Part shown: in pieces, positions 25,461-38,003 of the stretch
How the letters are laid out: each line of letters begins with the position of its first letter
Numbering within the stretch: position 1 is the first letter of the stretch
Assembly: GCA_030248215.1 (NCBI GenBank)
Contig: JASANG010004131.1
Span: 1-64,000, forward strand
Length of the DNA stretch: 64,000 nt
Direction of reading: 5' to 3'
Origin: Enoplolaimus lenunculus
Taxonomy: Eukaryota > Nematoda > Enoplea > Enoplida > Thoracostomopsidae
Made by a program: the position numbers and the translations under genes
Notes under the pieces: generated by a model
What the model was told of the DNA's origin: nothing
The model's input: only the letters and a program-made list of their open reading frames with translations
The model's database searches: none

Positions 25461-25723
25461 ACTAGTGGATCCATAGTCGGAGCGGGGGGGCGTACGTTCC
25501 CATTAGAAATTTTTGTTACAACGGTAAGGTCCCTACCTTACAGTTTTTTACAATCTTTCCCGCAGAATTTTTTGAGATATAATAGTACGGTCCTACCTTA
25601 CAATTTTTCGCCCACAGCAAATTTCTTGTGATAAAGTGATTAGGTTCCTACCTTACAATTTTTACATTTCACGACATTTGCCAGCCCGCCCCCCTGCGTC
25701 AGAAATTTTTGGATCCGCCTCTG
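25461..25723 (+). mobile_element. Family C-like element with triple internal repeat
   Basis: Left ACTAGTGGATCCATAG, right TTTGGATCCGCCTCTG. The interior has three copies of GGTYCCTACCTTACAATTTTT-like sequence spaced about 60 bp apart, not the family C interior. Confidence 0.65.
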
Positions 25724-28429
25724 ATTCCAGTGAGTCTTTATCCACTCCAAACCAGTAGTCTTCTGCAACAGAATTATTTCGTGGACCCTTCATTTTTTAA
25801 TTTAGTGGTAAACCTTCAAAAATCAATTGTATACGATACGCCCGGACGTTCAGCTTGAATTGTAAGCTGGGTGTCTTCGCCTAAACCTGAACCTAAACCT
25901 ATGCGAGTTTCCAAGATTCCTAATTAACACAACTTGTGTACTGTGTATTGCAGTTTAGTGCTTTGGGTACTGCGCAAAATTATGTGTAGTTAAAATGTTG
26001 ATTATAATTTTAATCAAATTAAAATGCTTTTGTTTGTACAGTCGCTTTTTCACAATTATACGCTATTTTAATTTTTACACTTCAGGTATTTTAATTTTTA
26101 CAATGCAGGACCCTGGTTTAAACTATTTTTAACCCATTAAGGCACAATCTCATTAACTATTTTGTTTTCCATAGTAATACATGGAAAATACGTTAACAAT
26201 TAACCAATGTTTTATGGTATTTGTTTAGTCGTTCCATAACCAGCGTTAATTTTATGGCATGCCAAAAGCTTCCTCACGTTTATTATTTCCACAAACCTAA
26301 ATCAAGGTTTAGGCTTAGGCTTTAACGTACGCCTCTGTTTAAACCTGGGCATAAATGCTAAAGCTATATTATCAATCCAACGTTAGCCTAAACCTAAACC
26401 TAAGCATACATTCTACGCTTGTATTATTAATCCAATCATTATATATGCGTTTGGAGACGTTTTTGTGGTAGAAACAAAACAGAGTTGGTACAAGAAAATA
26501 AGTTATTTCCTTAGTGCATTTGCCTTCATTAAAACTTTAGTCCAAAACGAAAGTTACCTGAATCTCGAATTTAGAAACGTTGCAATTGAATCTAAAATTT
26601 TACGAGTCATACGGTAAATAATTGTCTGTTTCGTTCGGCGAGTTTGGCTATAATTTTTGTACAATTTTCAATTGACAATAATTGTTGGGATTTTGTGAAA
26701 AACAAGCCAAAATCAAGAATTTTTCACTATAATTTGCTCAAACTAGCAAATTAAACATTGTTTTAACTGCCTAATTTAGCCTTACCCTCCGGTATCATAT
26801 CCGACTCCGGTATATTTTGTTTACCCCTCAGAATCCGGTATTTTTCAACTTTGTGTTTTACTTTTGCTTAGTAACCAGCAAGTAGTAACCCTTGTTGGAT
26901 ACAAATTGAACACCATGAAACCGTGTCTATTGTCTGTGAATAAGTGAGAATCAGGTCCGTAGCCAAACATACAAGCTTAAGTCATAAAGTTTTCTGGAGA
27001 GGGTTTTCGGGTAACCTCGTGTAATTTAATGTCAGTATAAAATATGAAATACTTATAGATTACCTTTTATACAAATCTTTTCGCACGGTAGTTAAGCTTA
27101 AGCTTTAGATTCATTTGTTACTTAGGTTTAAGCTTAGCGTTGGGCTTAAGAATATGTTTATACACTATTAAGATTGCTTGTTTACTCTTCGCAACACATG
27201 CCCCTCAATGACTGGAAATATAGCACTGAAGGTAGCTTAGGTGTAAGCTTAAGCGTTAGGTTTCAACCTAGGCTTTGGCATTCGATTTAGGTATAGGCTT
27301 TGAAAAAATAACACACTGAATGAAATGTTGGAGGAAATTTTTGTTTCCTGAAACATCTACATTATTAAAAATGAAACGCCCCACATACGTATTCTCGGCA
27401 GTGTTACAGTGCAGTAGAAAACAAAGTCTGACAGTACAGTATATTTATTTAGCTATAGCAATCGTCTGCCTCTACATTTCTACATATGTTTCTAAATTAC
27501 AATTAGAGCATGTATAAAGTACGTTGCATAGCATATCCTAACAATTCCAAGTTGCGTGGCCAGTTCCAATTTACGAATTTCCATGCTAAACCGCACAAAC
27601 TAAAATACGAAACGTTCATTAGAATTTTCGTCTACACATTGAACTATTGCTTTTGCGCAGATTCAGCGAGAATTTTATGCTCATTTGAATGTGACTTTAA
27701 AGTATTAACAACGTTCGCCGTATTAAGACTTAATTTTAAAAGTATGAACCTCAAAAACACTTCCCGGTTTTAGCGATTAATACCATGCGGTGCCTATACT
27801 TAACCTCAAAATCTTGACTCTAAATTAGCTGTGTCTCTGGACTTTTCACCGGTGCTATTTGGTTTAACTCTTTTACTCCTATTTCACAATCTTGCTCAAC
27901 ATACCACATATACGTACACTCCGGGTTTCTATATACTGGTTGCGTGTGTGTGTGTGTGCGCGCGCTCCTGTTTGAAACAAGAGAGCAGGAAAACCACCAA
28001 CTCTTCACTAGAGACACGCGGCGATTGGGAGTTGTACCAATAAGCAAGTTTAGAAAACAACACAAAACAAACACATACACGCATATATAAAAGCATTTTA
28101 TATTTTATGTTTGTTTTCAAACCAAAAACAGGGAATGTATATATAATAAACGATCAGAACAAAAAATATATATAATCTACAACACGAAAGATAACAAAAA
28201 TATATATAATCTACAACAAGAATGATAGCATTTGCACTTAAAATGAAAAAATCACTCATGTTCGAGTCATTTACTAAACCTAAAAACTTTATACCAAAAA
28301 ACTACCATTTTAGGTCAAAATTATCAGCACCAAACGTGCCACCATGCCTGAAAATGAAACAAAAACGGCAGGATGGTAGAAAAAATAGCTATATAACCTT
28401 GTCCTTGTCAAACGTCTTAAATTTTATTG
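25724..28429. other. Unassigned AT-rich DNA with decayed hexamers
   Basis: Only decayed hexamer blocks, a diverged dispersed repeat near 27370-27500 and a TG run. Frames at 27320-28480 overlap repeats and lack support. Confidence 0.4.
26280..26420. repeat. Decayed hexamer blocks (also 25878-25905 and 27095-27310)
   Basis: Short CTTAGG and CCTAAA runs in both orientations. The 27095-27310 stretch has AAGCTTAAGCTTTAG and two hexamer blocks. These look like old family A copies. Confidence 0.45.
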
Positions 28430-29250
28430 CGGAAAATACGATCAACTCGAATGATAATACGTATACTTATCGGTAATAGAATAGATAAAGCACACAGATT
28501 TTCAGTCGGAGCTTAAAACCTTATATATACTGCTGATAGTTAAAATTTTGTACAAAAAATAATCTACACTAAACGAATGGTACGTCTTCGATGCAGCTTG
28601 TATGAAGCATACACTCTTCGCTTACAGATCGAAAACGTACCAGATATTTAAAAAAATTGCTATGGAAAGAGTTAAATTTTACGGAAACGGAAAAATGTAA
28701 TCTACTCGAATGATAGACGCTACCTATTTTGAAAAATGAAAAAACTACAAGTGTTAAAAAAACCCTTACGACTTCTACCCAGGCTAAAACTTTTAGCTTA
28801 AATATTCAAACCCAAAAAATACCAAATGATCAAAAAATAGCTAAGCCTCATGTACACTACTTCACTGAAAAGGTTAACATTTTGCCAATAAAATAATCTA
28901 CTCGAATGACAGCGGCTAATAATATATTGTTAAAAAATTAAAATACTGCTCATATTCAAAAACTACCGTGCCTTAGGTTTTCTACGTGAGCTAGAATTTC
29001 AGGAAACATCAACAATACAAAATCAGATGCTCGTTGTTAGAAATGGTAAAAAAACACATGGACGTTCAATAGAGACCTAAATCTTACGTAGATAGTTCTG
29101 CAAAGGTTATAATTTTTGGAAAAAATAACGTATACAAATGACATCAGCTGTCTAAATGAAGAATGTGCCAAAAAGTTAAAACGCGAAAACGGAATATACT
29201 CCGACAACACTAAAATCAAGTAGAAAATTTAATTTACTCAAAATATAACA
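28430..29250 (+). repeat. Degenerate tandem module, about 200-250 bp
   Basis: AATAATCTACTCGAATGA-like sequence recurs near 28440, 28560, 28700, 28893, 29127 and 29230, each preceded by a GTTAAAATTTT-like stretch and often followed by CAGCGGCTA-like bases. The spacing varies (about 120-260 bp). No gene is evident. Confidence 0.5.
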
Positions 29251-29320
29251 GTTTAACGTGTATAGGTATTTTTACTAGTAACAATAGATTTATATAATTT
29301 TCCTGCTAATATATACGTTC

Positions 29321-29504
29321 AATGTTACTTTTTAAGGGGCGTAACAGTAGATTAAACGTATTCCTAAGTATAAGCCTAAGCGTTACTAGAATGTGTTCCT
29401 AAGCCTAAGCCTAAGCCTAAGCCGAAGCCTACGCAAAAAATGTAATCTACAATCATAACTTACTCTTTTATAGACTCACCAGAAACCTGGACGCCCCTTA
29501 AACC
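29321..29504 (-). mobile_element. Family A element, reverse orientation
   Basis: Ends ATGTTACTTTTTAAGGGGCG and its inverse near 29490-29504, two CCTAAG blocks, and the inverse of CCAGGTTTCTGGTG at 29478-29491. It belongs to the GGGGCGT subfamily. Confidence 0.8.
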
Positions 29505-30494
29505 TATAAATAGTTGAATTTTCGTTATTTTCATAAAAAACGGAAACGAAAACAGAAATCGAATTTTATACCTGAAGTGATAATCAACATACCGGAAACG
29601 AAAACGGTTCCGCATTTAATCAACCAGCGTTTTAGTCTTCTAAACGAGTTGAGTTCACGCGCCAAGGTAAATAGAGCTGAGTGGTGATGGTGAACGCCTC
29701 TAAGCCGAGCGTCTGGTCGTTTCTCCTTGCCTAAAATTAAATTGATACGAAACAATAAATAATCATGCTGAGAAGGATTAATAAAAAATTTTCTATTACT
29801 GGCAAAAGAACAACGGAAATGTATGTGTAATTAGTCACTTTTAGCTCTCTTTAATTTAGTAATGATGTTCCAAAACAGATGGATTTTCAGTCAAAGCATT
29901 TTTAGCGACTTTACTCTTACATATGGATATTTCGGCTCACCGTTGACAGAATCCGCGTACTTTTCTCGTTTAAGTTCAAACGGTACGCCCAATGATCTTC
30001 ACATGGGCCGCTCAAGCAAAAGCATGTGAAGGATTCTATATACAAGAGCCTTTGATTCTAGTACAAAGTCAACGGAGAAGAAAGTTAAAGTGTGAAAATT
30101 TTTTCCATTAATTCTTTCTCACTTATAAATAATTTCAATTACATTAGGACAAGAGTAGTTTCAAAATAGGATTCGAACACAAGTCTTGTATGGGTGGGAC
30201 GCGTTTACAACGACCACTAAGCTCTAGGAGCGAAGCTAGGATTTCACTTCAGGAGGCCAGGAGGCTTTAACTTCATTTCAAGGACAAGAAAATTTCTTAG
30301 GCATTTAATGCAACGTGGTTTATTAATACGGAGTGGTGTCAATAACTAGACATGTCACTTGTACAAATTACGCTATTTTAGTGTACCCTGTTCCAAGCAA
30401 CTCACTAAAAATATACTTAAAATTAAGTAAAACCGTTGCCAAATTAAGTGTCGGTTTTACTTACTATGGTGCTTGGTAAAGTTTTACTTAATAT
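29505..30494. other. Unassigned DNA
   Basis: A few CGGAAACGAAAACGG motifs near 29540-29610 recall family L interiors. Otherwise nothing is seen. 30946-31947 is likewise empty. Confidence 0.4.
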
Positions 30495-30945
30495 TACTGT
30501 AGTGACCCGAATAAGAGGGGGGGACTGATATTTAGTTGGCCTCTCCAGAGGGAACCCCCCCTTGTTATTCGCTTACGACTATTATTTTTAACCCACGCTC
30601 CGCCGCCCTTCGTTATTGATATATATCCGGTACTGCAATTATCCGTTCAATTAAACGTTTTTTGTCTTGTGTCAATAACTTGAGCGATAATACAAGGTTA
30701 TATTTAGAAATGTACTTTCAAAATTTAAGTACGCTTTAAAGTTTCTAACTCAAATTATTTGGTCCTGGAGTCATTTATGCCCTACAATTAGGGTTAATAC
30801 ACATTTATGGACTCTAATTAGGGTTTAGGGACTCTATCCGCCGCTTACGGACTCTTATTTGGGATGCAGACTCCTGATGATTCGGACTCAAAATGGGGAC
30901 CACCCTCTTATTACCCCTCCCCCTCTTATTCGGGTCAATACTGTA
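30495..30945 (+). mobile_element. Family D element
   Basis: Starts TACTGTAGTGACCCGAATAA and ends TTATTCGGGTCAATACTGTA. TA borders both ends, as in Tc1/mariner-type target duplication. Confidence 0.85.
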
Positions 30946-31947
30946 AGCAAACACAAAATTTTTAGCTTTATATTTACTTAATTAATCAGGAAATGACAGC
31001 AGTAGTTTTACTTATTTACATTATTTAAGCAAAAATTTACTCAATATTTAGTACACTTATACTTAAAAAAGTTAGTAAAATATAACTATAGTATTTTAAG
31101 TAGAATGTTTTTACAGAGAAGGTTCGATTTTTTCGTAGGAAAATAGAAAGCGTGTATTTTTGTTTCAGCAAGGTGCAAAACACGACAGAAGAAATTTTGA
31201 CCAGTTGGACATACAGCTATAAAAATGGTACCATTGAATTCAGGTCGTCAAGATCTATAGGATGGACCACTTTTTATCAAAATCCTAAGGGGATCCAGAT
31301 TCCGTACATCCGCCAAAAACGATATTAAGAGAATCACAGGACCATCTGAAATATCAACAAAAACTGCATCTGCCAGCTACGGTTATAAACTTACGGTTTG
31401 ACTTCGGCTCAAAAGATGTTAGCAGGATCTGTAGTTTTGTTGACAAATAAAGATTGTTCAGCTGAAGTTGAGTTACAAACTATTAACGCGGTATATAGAC
31501 GGAAATGTTGCATCAAATAGAAATTTCAAAATTAAAGTATATATAGCTCAATCATTTTGTAAAAGAAGTGTATGTTTATCAGCAAGAATGTAGGCAATTT
31601 AGCCTCAGTAGTAGCAACAGAAATTACCGTCTGCTTCCAAGTGAGCCCCTTTATACGAGCCGCAGCGAACACCAGCACCAAGAAAGCGCGGTATATACAA
31701 CCAAACAGGTATTATAAAATCTAGCAAATCAAAGCCGGTCTAACTGAGATTGTCGGCTGATCGTTGCTTGTTTAATGTAAAGCAAAATTATATCGGTTCT
31801 GTTATAAACACTGATTCAAATTTGGCATTTGTTTTTGCTCAAAAAGCTAAGTATTTACTATATGTCGACTACTTAAGCAATTACTTAAATATAACTTTAA
31901 GTAAATACTTGAGTAAGATATCACAAACCCAGTCAGTGTTGCTCCTC

Positions 31948-32120
31948 AATGGCGGATCCATGGGGGGCCACCCCGGCCGCGCCCCCCCCAACAGCATCTC
32001 GACAAAAATTCTATAGCAATTTTGTGACAATAGTTCGTGGTTTGTGTATGTGTCAAAAGTAAGTTTATTACCTGTGAAATTTTGCCCCCCCCCCATTTTG
32101 AGATTCTGGATCCGCCACTG
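31948..32120 (+). mobile_element. Family C element
   Basis: Left CAATGGCGGATCCATGGGGG, right TTCTGGATCCGCCACTG. Includes AACAGCATCTCGACAAAAAT and AAGTAAGTTTATTACCTGTG. The 172-bp length equals that of 10573-10745. Confidence 0.88.
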
Positions 32121-33442
32121 CTCCAAATTGTTTTCTAAAATGAAATTTATAGACAAATAATTTTTCAACAATTTTTGGTCTGACATAAATCATATGTTTC
32201 TCCTAGCTGGACACACTACACATCTTACCCACGCTATGTGGGTGTAGTGGATTTGTGGCAGCATATGGGCTTGTGGTGTGGTGTTTTGGCATATCTCTTG
32301 AACACGCCACCAGCCCGAATTTGATTGCTGCCTGGTCGAATATTCCGTCGCCAATTGGATATCGCCATGTTGAGTCCGCTGTCTCGTCTACGTTCAGGAT
32401 CGGCACGGCTGTGGGTCAAAGTCGACGACTAACTCGCCCTGTTTTTCAGACGGGAAGGTTCTTTGACGCACACACTGTTATTCGTGAACAAAATCACAAT
32501 ATATCGCAGTAACTTTTGTTCGCATTGGCAGAACCGGCTTCGGTATTTTGTGCTATCCGGTTGCACCCTTCTCTTTGACACACAGAACTTAAGAAAGGTG
32601 CAGTGGTTAGCACCCCTTCTTTCTAACGGGACATCCTCCAGTTAAAAGGCCCACTGGGAATCAAGGATTAAAAATCTTAAAGACATCCTTAGACAAAGTG
32701 GACGAAAATTTTCCTTTCAAATCCGATAAACAACCAGACAAACACTGCGGCGGAACCAGCAATTTCTGACAAGGGGTTGGCAAAAGTAACGAAACGCAAT
32801 TTATACTCTATATCTGCCATTATCGGCGAAAAATTGTAAGGTATGGGGGACCTTACTGTTTACGACAAAACATTTTCTGACGAGCGGAGGCGTAAAGAAC
32901 CCGTACGCCTCCCACTGGATTCGATTGAGGATCCAAACAATTTAAGCAAAGGTAAAGATCGGAGTATGAGATTTTGAAGTCCGCAGATATTTTCGGATGC
33001 CTCAATCAGGTTGTAATTGGTTAACATCACAATTTTGTGAAATCTCCCAGCCTGTTGATCTATTTAGCCACCGTTCTACTATGAAGTAAATTCAATTTTT
33101 AGGATACATTAGCATGGTTGCCAAACGTTCTTATGGCAACTTCTGTTACTAAATGTATAACTTTTTGGAACCTCGTGTTGTTCCATACGGTTTTGTGCGG
33201 TTTTAATATGGACAGCCGCCGCAGCTATTCTTTACAATTCCGCGTTAACCCGGCACCTCGATATGAGATTTGGAGGCCGAAATAAATCTTTTGGTATCTT
33301 TATTCGTCAGGATTAGACTATCTCATCATCGAGTTGTCGGGTTTAACCGAGTTCACTATACTAGATGGATATATTTCAGTTTTTTTATATATACGTTAAG
33401 TCCATCAATAAGCTTGTCAGTGCTTTAATTATATAAATGCAA
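32121..33442. other. Unassigned DNA, GC-richer at 32190-32650
   Basis: 32190-32650 has balanced base composition with open frames on both strands and an A box-like GTGCAGTGGTTAGCAC at 32600 but no B box. It could be an old repeat or decayed gene. Remainder empty except 32752-32935. Confidence 0.35.
32752..32935 (-). mobile_element. Second copy of the 25461-25723 type element
   Basis: GGCGGAACCAGCAATTTCTG, then AAAAATTGTAAGGTATGGGG and a terminal GGATTCGATTGAGGATCC correspond, in reverse, to the element at 25461, with one internal repeat unit kept. Confidence 0.5.
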
Positions 33443-33652
33443 GGGCCAATATACAGCAACAAAGGCGGAACAGTATTATAAGCATATTCCTAAGCCTAAG
33501 CCAAAGCCTAAGCCTAAAGCGTAAGAATGAGCATATTCCTAAGCCTAAGCCTAAGCATAAGCCTAAAGCCGAACAAAAAAATTAGTCTAAAGCTTAAGCT
33601 TACTCTCTTGCAGTCGCACAAAAAACGTTCCGCCCATGATCTTTACGTGGGC
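33443..33652 (-). mobile_element. Family A element, GGCGGAAC subfamily
   Basis: The left end GGGCCAATATAC leads to AAAGGCGGAACAGTATTATA. The right end is CGTTCCGCCCATGATCTTTA then CGTGGGC. Two CCTAAG blocks are separated by CGTAAGAATGAGCATATTC, followed by AAAGCTTAAGCTTACTCT. Confidence 0.8.
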
Positions 33653-33904
33653 ACAATGCAAGAAAGCTAAAATTAGATTGCGCATATCATACCTTTCTTT
33701 ATTTTGTGCGTGTTAACATTGAGATGTAATACATTGGCAAATTTTGAATGAAAGTAGCGGAATGATTTAATTCGGCTTTGACGGACTATTCTTTTGTGTT
33801 AAGATATTGTACTAAAATGCGTTCAGGATTCTCGCTCGTTTCACTCTATTGCGCGCCCACTGCGTTAAAAAATTTTGGGATCGCCACAAATATAAGTTCA
33901 TTGC

Positions 33905-34061
33905 GGGCCCGTAGCCAAAGGGGGCTCAGCCCCCCCCCTGGAAAAATTTTGGCCCCCCTAGAAGATTTTCAACCTTGCTTGTAACTAATTGAAAACCTTA
34001 AAAATGCCCCTCTTGAAAATTTTTTAGTTCCCCCTAGCAAGGTGAGCTGGCTATGGGCCTG
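33905..34061 (-). mobile_element. Family B element
   Basis: Starts GGGCCCGTAGCCAAAGGGGG and ends AGGTGAGCTGGCTATGGGCC, a clear terminal inverted repeat. Confidence 0.8.
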
Positions 34062-34204
34062 TAGCAACCCGAATGAATGGGATATCACATGCCGGTAAAA
34101 TGAGTTCTCATTAATACAAATAAACATTGAACTACCCATATTCTGTAAGTATGCGACCAAATATTAAATTATCGCACACCGTAATCAGGAAGTTTTGGAC
34201 TTGC

Positions 34205-34320
34205 TATTGGCGGGGGGGGGGGGGTGGCTAAATTTTTTTAAGGTAGGGCATACAAGTGTTTTCGTTGACTTTACAAGCAAGGTTGAAAATATAATAGGGG
34301 GACCAAAATTTTTGTCACGT
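34205..34320 (+). mobile_element. Family B fragment with poly-G tract
   Basis: An 18-base poly-G run (34205-34222, broken by a final T) followed by TGACTTTACAAGCAAGGTTG. Both ends are missing. Confidence 0.55.
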
Positions 34321-34384
34321 TTTACCGGGCTTTTTCAAACTATAAAGAAAAAAATGACGGATGCACCGAAATTTTCACGATTTT

Positions 34385-34525
34385 AGACGAATTTTGTAAT
34401 TTTTATTTCATTTCGAACAATTGCAGCATATGTGTAATGAAAAATTGCGAGATATTTGCGTGATTTATAAAACTAATTTTCAGCGTAACAAGCAGACAGT
34501 AAAATGGTCAACGAAGACGGGGTGC
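34385..34525 (+). repeat. Dispersed repeat pair with 395-560
   Basis: TTTTATTTCATTTCGAACAA, CAGCATATGTGTAATGAAAA and GTGATTTATAAAAC correspond to TTTTATTTCAAATTGAACAG, CGCATATCTGTAAGTAAAAA and ATGATTTACAACC at 395-560. Ends are undefined. Confidence 0.45.
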
Positions 34526-36546
34526 GTTTATGCTGCATCAGTGGCATATTCAGAAATTTCTGAGAGTGAACCCCATGTTAGCGCTAAACCTTAATACACA
34601 ATCTTGGATTTGGATTCCTGTTACGGGGAAGCTAGAGCGGGGCGCCCCTTTGAATCAGCCAGTGTCCAGAATGAATCGAATTTACCATAAAACCCTAAGC
34701 AAGCAGCGTGGTAAGGATAAATATTGTATGCATCAACATATATCGGTAAATATCTTACACATATGTTACAAATTCACAAAAAAGTACAAATGCAAATCAG
34801 CCTTCCATACTACGACATAGAGATCAAAAATAGAAATACGCCTTCCAGGGGAATCACGGGACTAAAAAATGGGGGGCTGAAATGTAACCTTCAATTTTTC
34901 CGCAAAATATTCTGCAACCCATATCCATTAAAGATAGCTAAACAGAAAAAGGAAAAATATCCTACGCTACCAAATGTTCTCAACAAATACAATTGTAAAA
35001 TGAATACCCCGCGAAATTTGACTCATTTTAAAAGAGACGGCCTCCAGAACGTCTCAAAAATTACACCATTTCCGGTATCTTCATATCGAAAACAGATATT
35101 GGAATTTCCCTGGAAACGGATATATTCTCTGATTTGGTTACACCCTACACCTTAATCTAATCAAGAATCTCGCTGAAACAGTGTGTCATCAACATTTCAA
35201 AACTTTTGACACTATTAATAGCTTCAAACTAAATTTGGTTCTTGTGCTAATTTGCCCACATTTAGGCTTAGGTACACTGCAATGTTTACCTGTGCGCTTG
35301 AACCTTTGTTTAAGCCTACACTTTACGCTTTACATTTGGTTCTGTAAATTTCGGTTGAAACATTGGTGAATTTTTACTTTATTGTTAATCATGTTGTTAT
35401 GCATTTATATATCGCGTTTTTACAAAATTTTTCTGCGTACATCTGAATTAAATTTCGTCGCACCTTTGGCGTCGCATATCTATAAATTGTATTAATACGA
35501 TCTTCGTCTTCGTCCCAGAAATTATTGGGCGCGGCGCGCCACGACTGGTCCCAAGGTGCACTCGGGCCACGCCACCAATGCTAGCAGCCAGAGTGGGACA
35601 TTACCCGCAGGTATGCGCGGGTAAACGCGGGTCGGGTAAAGAATTTCAGCCGAGGGTATGCCCGCGGGTAAATATTTGTATCCAGGCTCGTAGCCAGCTC
35701 ACCTTGCTAGGGGGGTGGCTAAAAACGTTTCAGACGGGGTTTGTATCACGCGGGTAAAAAATTCACAGTTCTTACCCGTGCCAAACTTTAAAGTGTTAAG
35801 GTGTAAAACATACACTATTGCCTGTCTTAATACTTCTGGTCAGTTGCTGCCCGGTGCTTTGTTTAGTTGGGTTTGAAATTTAGTTATTGTCACCGACCTC
35901 GGGCAGCGCTTCATTTTCGCTTGCGGGGTAGTCTTCAAACAATTGTGTCTTGAAGATGCGACAGAACGACTTTTAATTAAAAAAGTGGTAATTAATAAAT
36001 TAACTGGAATTTTTGGTTCATTCAACTGTTTTATACAAATGGTGTTTTATTGCATCCAGATATAAAAAAACTTTTGAAAATTCGTAATGGAACATCCATG
36101 TTATACTGCACGCGCTACTGCAAAAAAATGCCTGGGTCTGAGTAAGGCCTCCGACGTCGTTTTAACACTCTCTATTACGAGGCCACTATAATGTCCGGAA
36201 GACCCTAACGAGGACTTAAAAACATATTGCACTGTGTTCATATAGCATCGCAAGTGTGTACGTACCGCACAAAGTTGTACCTACACGCTAGTTGCAGCTT
36301 CGATTTGTACATAGATCCCTACCAGGTTGGACAAATTTTTTCATCATCGCGTGCATTATAACGATTATGACCCAGAATTCATATTAGTAAAAGCTAGGAC
36401 TTGCTCGTGGTTTTAAATCAGAAATTTTTAATCGAAAGCTGTGGTTTGCGCGATTAATCGAATACAAAAAACTGGATGTATACACTGTATAGGAAATTCG
36501 TGCACCCGACCAATGGCTCTGCTTCGGTAGCGTTTCCCAATGACAC
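34526..36546. other. Unassigned DNA
   Basis: A 143-codon frame (34724-35155) starts without ATG and contains the GAGACGGCC repeat, so it is not called. 35600-35780 has repeated GCGGGTAAA motifs (ACCCGCGGGTAAA-like), which recur at 37085-37120. Confidence 0.4.
35688..35750 (+). mobile_element. Family B left-end fragment
   Basis: CTCGTAGCCAGCTCACCTTG then CTAGGGGGGTGGCTAAAAAC, then unrelated sequence. Confidence 0.6.
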
Positions 36547-36635
36547 CTTGCTACTTGCTGCTTCGAGTGTATATTCGACCGCTGTTTTAGCCATTTGTTG
36601 GAGATATACTCGCAGCTTTTCTGTCTGTTGATATT
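36547..36635 (-). CDS. Candidate short internal exon, helical peptide
   Basis: A pyrimidine-rich acceptor-like TTTGTTCTATAATAG precedes 36635 and AGCAAG|GTGTCA ends the segment at 36547. The 89 bp are open and encode EYQQTEKLRVYLQQMAKTAV followed by EYTLEAASSK, a composition typical of an amphipathic helix. No family is recognised, and short open segments like this occur by chance. Confidence 0.2.
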
Positions 36636-37267
36636 CTATTATAGAACAAACTGCCAAATTCCAAAACAAATTCAAAGCATGGAATTAATAAAAACTACTG
36701 AATCATTGAACTATAGTATAGTTTGAATTTTGATTTAGCTCCCAAACGGGATTTAGGTTGAAACGAAAAATATGCTGACCATTGGATGTTTAGCGACTTT
36801 GAATTATTTCTGATAACTCCTACCTAAGGCGAGTATAGACTTCAAAACCATATGCACTTCTAGCGTAGACTTTCCCTGGTCAGAATCTTGGTTAAAAAGT
36901 TTTTTGCGCCATGTTCTGTGAATTTCGTTACTGAAATTGTTCATAATTTATTCAAACGTGTGTTTTATTCAGTGAGTTTGTTTTTAAACTGGCGTACTTT
37001 TTAAATCAAAATTACCGAAATTAAAAAAAGCGGCTCTGTTTTGCGCTGGCATATCCGCCGGCAAAAATGTTTTGTTTACTTGGGTACAGCGCGGGTCGGG
37101 TAAAAGATCATTACCCACTTCCCACTCTGGTTAGCACTACAAATCATGTTCCAATTTGCTTTAACTCTTGGTTCGTTCATGGTAGCCCAGATATATTTTA
37201 TACTTAATATCTCAAACGAACCCACTAAGGACCATCTATTTACATCCGTCCACACAACTCGATCCTT

Positions 37268-37461
37268 GCCAATGTTACTTTAAAAGCTGAACAGCAATAT
37301 ACGCATATTCCGAAGCCTAGCCAAGCCTAAGCTTAAGCGCTAGCGTAAAGATAAAGCCTATAACTAAGCCTAGCTTCGGGCAAACAAAATTAGTCTAAAA
37401 CTTAAGCTTACTACATTATAGTCCCGCGATAACGTGGTTCGGCTTCGAAGCCACTTGGGCC
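37268..37461 (-). mobile_element. Family A element, diverged
   Basis: Left end GCCAATGTTACTTTAAAAG, decayed CCTAAG blocks, AAACTTAAGCTTACT, and right end near CTTGGGCC. It mixes features of both end-subfamilies. Confidence 0.6.
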
Positions 37462-37750
37462 AAGATCTCTAAACCGAATCCCTTCGGCATTACTTATGAA
37501 AACAGCCATTCAAACGGATTTAAATGCCCAGCTGCCAAACGGCATTGCTATGTTGAAAGTTAATTTTGTCCTGAACCAGAAAATCCGGCGTGATATTTTA
37601 ATAGTGAAAAATTTCGCAAGCGGTGAAGCCAAAATCAATTTCAGTACTAAATCACAGCGCAAAATTTGTTTTGATTGCTGTTAGGCGGCCTAAACCTGGT
37701 TGGACCCCTCAGATACGCCGCTGGTGTCGTTGCACGAATATATATACTTG

Positions 37751-38003
37751 TACAACCGGAATTCCGGTTCCGGCGCTTGCCAAAAATAAACCATCGAAGG
37801 CAGATTTCGCATCCTTGGCTTATGAAAATTTAAAATACAGCAGATAAAGTGAATACCTATCTCCAACTAAAGGTTATTTCCCCAATAATATTGCAAAAAC
37901 GAAAATTAAAATGAATTTTTCAGTGGCATATATTTTTCGTTTTCCGGTTCCGTTTCCGGTAATTTTTTCAATTCCGGCAAATTTTAATTCCAATTGCACC
38001 TCG
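37751..38003. mobile_element. Family L-like element, decayed
   Basis: ACAACCGGAATTCCGGTTCC at the left, TTTTCCGGTTCCGTTTCCGG and AATTCCAATTGCACC at the right. Another partial copy is at about 42912-42960. Confidence 0.5.

Noticed and set aside
31881-32186. 101-codon minus-strand frame
   Set aside because: Mostly a family C element read backwards; the same peptide pieces appear at 10572-10862.
34724-35155. 143-codon plus-strand frame
   Set aside because: It opens at TTG, not ATG, overlaps the AGAGACGGCC repeat and family L-like motifs, and has no recognised domain.
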